Shown here in pieces: positions 62,385 through 64,000 of a stretch of 64,000 bases of DNA. Positions within the stretch are counted from its first letter, which is position 1. Each line of letters opens with the position of its first letter. The translations under genes were made by a program, and so were the position numbers. The DNA is from Xestospongia muta (lineage: Eukaryota > Porifera > Demospongiae > Haplosclerida > Petrosiidae). The DNA is taken from assembly GCA_963693285.1 (NCBI GenBank), contig OY848930.1, positions 2,728,001 to 2,792,000 on the forward strand, written 5' to 3'. The notes under the pieces were generated by a model that was not told the DNA's origin, did not search any database, and was given only the letters and a program-made list of their open reading frames with translations.

Positions 62385-63500
62385 ATGTTGAAAATAATAA
62401 AGGCTATTTCCTCCCTGTAGAAAATGATCAGGGTATCTAGGTACATTTGTCAGCAAGCCACGAATGTGAAAGTTTATTAACATTATCAATTTGAAAAATA
62501 CGTTTGTATATCTGTTGAAATTATGAATGATATGTATAGTATAATCTGCGCATTACTAAGAATTTGTATTAAATAGAGTTGTAGCATATTTCTCATCAAA
62601 CTAAATGTGATCCATTTATAGATATACTAAAACTTATTTTTCAAGTTGTCACACTAAAGCAAAGTTCAGAAGTTCAGAAAAGTATTTTATTAAGCATGAA
62701 AAACAGAGAAGAAATGTAACAACTAGAGTAAGCAACTCATACCATTTAATTAATGCTATTAAAAATGATCATTATCAAAAGTGACATGTAAATTACCTAC
62801 CTATTTATCCTTTTTTCAAACAATCTTTTTAAATAGAAGCTACAATGAAGACTGACTAAATATGATCAAACAGTAGGCCTATCTGATGCTACTACAGCAA
62901 ATTGGAGTTTGTTTCACTGGTCATACAATGAGCTAAGAAGAGAGTGATGAAAATAACTTACCGTCTGCATTCTTCTCTGGATAGAATGAAATCTAACAAA
63001 ATGACTGTATGCTTTGAACAAAAATTCATGTGTAAGAAGTAAATATATGACAGGTAAAAGGAAGGAAGGCCTTCATTGTGACTGGCTCAAACCAGCTGGT
63101 TGTTTGGAGTATGTTTAACACTCTCTTTCAGTTTCTTTGAGGAAATCATAGTGGAAATGTAGTTAATTTTCCATTGATTATTTGATATTACTAATTTGTT
63201 GAAGTTCTAAATATTAATATTTAATGTAAGTATTAACGTTTCTTTAGTAAAAGCAATACAAACAAAAATTTGGTGTTTTCAAATATTTCTATAATTACAG
63301 TGGGATATCTGCTCTTTATGTTTCTTAAGTTTGGAAACAATAGAACTGTAAGAGAATATTATTATACTTGACATATATTCAAAAACGTTTCCACTTGTTT
63401 CATGCTGCAGACACACGTGAATTTTCCAGTGGATGTTCCTTAAAATTGTAAAATATGATGCCATTATAATTATTTCATGCATATCAACATTAATATCTTT
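62385..63500. other. Unique AT-rich flank, no supported gene
   Basis: The satellite stops and non-repetitive sequence begins. I see no complete gene, tRNA, rRNA or transposon end here. Two isolated splice-like sites stand out: a pyrimidine-rich acceptor-like stretch ending at 62420, and a GTAAGT donor on the minus strand at 62961. Neither is joined to a convincing exon. The perfect palindrome GAAGGCCTTC occurs near 63065. Stops are frequent in all frames. Confidence 0.6.
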
Positions 63501-63511
63501 TTCAAAATAAA

Positions 63512-63679
63512 TATAAAAAGGTGCAGAACATACTGTCTACAGAAGAACTCACTAACATAAGCATCCCAGAAATGGCACAAACCCCAAGATTGCATTATTG
63601 TACTACAAGAATTAGAAGTGACAACAGAGTCTTACTGGTTGATATATCACAAGCACATAATCAGCCTTTCTCATGCTGA
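63512..63679 (+). promoter_or_regulatory. Candidate TATA box followed by a short ORF with strong start context
   Basis: TATAAAAAG at 63512-63520 is followed 52 bp later by an ATG at 63572 in strong context (CCAGAAATGG, A at -3 and G at +4). The ATG opens 35 codons, ending with TGA at 63677-63679. The same frame is open for a further 25 or so codons upstream, as far as a TAA near 63492. Predicted residues include LHYCTTRIRSDNRVLLVDIS; I recognise no family. It could be a first exon, a small ORF or chance, as one frame of this length is not rare here. It would be transcribed towards the minus-strand coding segment that ends at 63814. Confidence 0.22.
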
Positions 63680-63813
63680 GAGCAGCAAGGGTTAATAATA
63701 ATTCATACATTATCTGTTTCTATGTTTGACTAAACTGAACATTGCCTTTGTAATTTGATTGTAGAGTACTTTAAAAACAAACTAAGTAATAAGATATTAT
63801 TAGAATAAAAAAA

Positions 63814-64000
63814 TCATAATATTGTATAGTTGTCTCCAAGGTCATTTTGGGAATTTGATTGAGCTGACAATACTACTTCAGGTATTGCGGATATAGTGTC
63901 AGTAACTTCAGCAGCAGCAGCACTTATTAATCCACTAGTACTATCATTCAGAGCTACTTCATCCATTTCTAGCTCAGTATTTCTCTCGTATGTTTGTGAA
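63814..64000 (-). CDS. Partial C-terminal coding segment of an unrecognised protein
   Basis: On the minus strand one frame is open from the window edge (first complete codon 63999-63997) to a TGA at 63816-63814, giving 61 residues with no stop. The composition looks protein-like: acidic and Ser/Thr/Asn-rich, with a four-alanine run (GCT repeats) in GLISAAAAEVTDTISAIPEV, and ending NDLGDNYTIL. It is less AT-rich than the DNA around it, and the other frames carry stops. The N-terminal part lies beyond the window. I do not recognise the family. I see no AATAAA close after the stop on this strand. It may be the last exon of a gene; a chance open frame remains possible. Confidence 0.5.
   Translation of the reverse strand, partial: SQTYERNTELEMDEVALNDSTSGLISAAAAEVTDTISAIPEVVLSAQSNSQNDLGDNYTIL

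Noticed and set aside
62424..62480. ATG frame of 18 residues after a pyrimidine-rich acceptor-like stretch ending at 62420
   Set aside because: Too short, with no plausible upstream exon because satellite DNA precedes it.
63279..63482. Minus-strand open frame of 67 codons
   Set aside because: Composition is that expected of random AT-rich DNA (Ile, Ser and aromatic-rich), with no recognisable motif, and it has no support from flanking splice or promoter signals.

Overview
The window is almost entirely one AT-rich satellite DNA array with a single piggyBac-type DNA transposon inside it, ending in a short stretch of unique sequence. The organism is a eukaryote: the transposase gene needs two short GT-AG introns of 50 and 54 bp to be read through, and tandem satellite on this scale is typical of pericentromeric or other heterochromatin. 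AT-rich DNA, tiny introns and an intact piggyBac-like element suggest an invertebrate animal such as an arthropod, but nothing here fixes the species.

Layout. (1) 1-5786: about 40 tandem copies of a 145-bp monomer (about 24% GC) in forward orientation. (2) 5787-8024: a 2,238-bp piggyBac-like element with TTAA target duplications, 14-bp terminal inverted repeats, three 18-bp subterminal palindromes at the left end, and a transposase (587 aa predicted) read from three exons with all catalytic Asp residues and a C-terminal Cys/His domain. (3) 8029-14142: the forward array resumes in exact phase, about 42 copies. (4) At 14141-14143 the array switches strand. (5) 14143 to about 58527: about 306 copies in reverse orientation, homogeneous, with nested higher-order duplications (offsets of 580, 1446, 1738, 2753 and 5216 bp, or 4, 10, 12, 19 and 36 monomers). 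(6) About 58528-62384: increasingly diverged and deleted monomers, the edge of the array. (7) 62385-64000: unique sequence with the likely C-terminal end of a minus-strand protein-coding gene at the window border, plus a weak promoter/short-ORF candidate.

How the parts relate. The monomer appears to be an ancient dimer of two halves of about 72 bp. Private variants recur in ordered blocks, so the array grew by repeated multi-monomer duplication. The same ordered variants occur on both sides of the strand switch, so the switch is an inversion or inverted duplication within one array and not the meeting of two unrelated satellites. The transposon sits at one copy of a duplicated block while the matching site is empty, so it arrived after that duplication, or was excised or lost from the other copy; the first reading fits its intact state. 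All repeat boundaries and offsets were read by eye from landmark variants and should be taken as approximate unless given as exact base matches.
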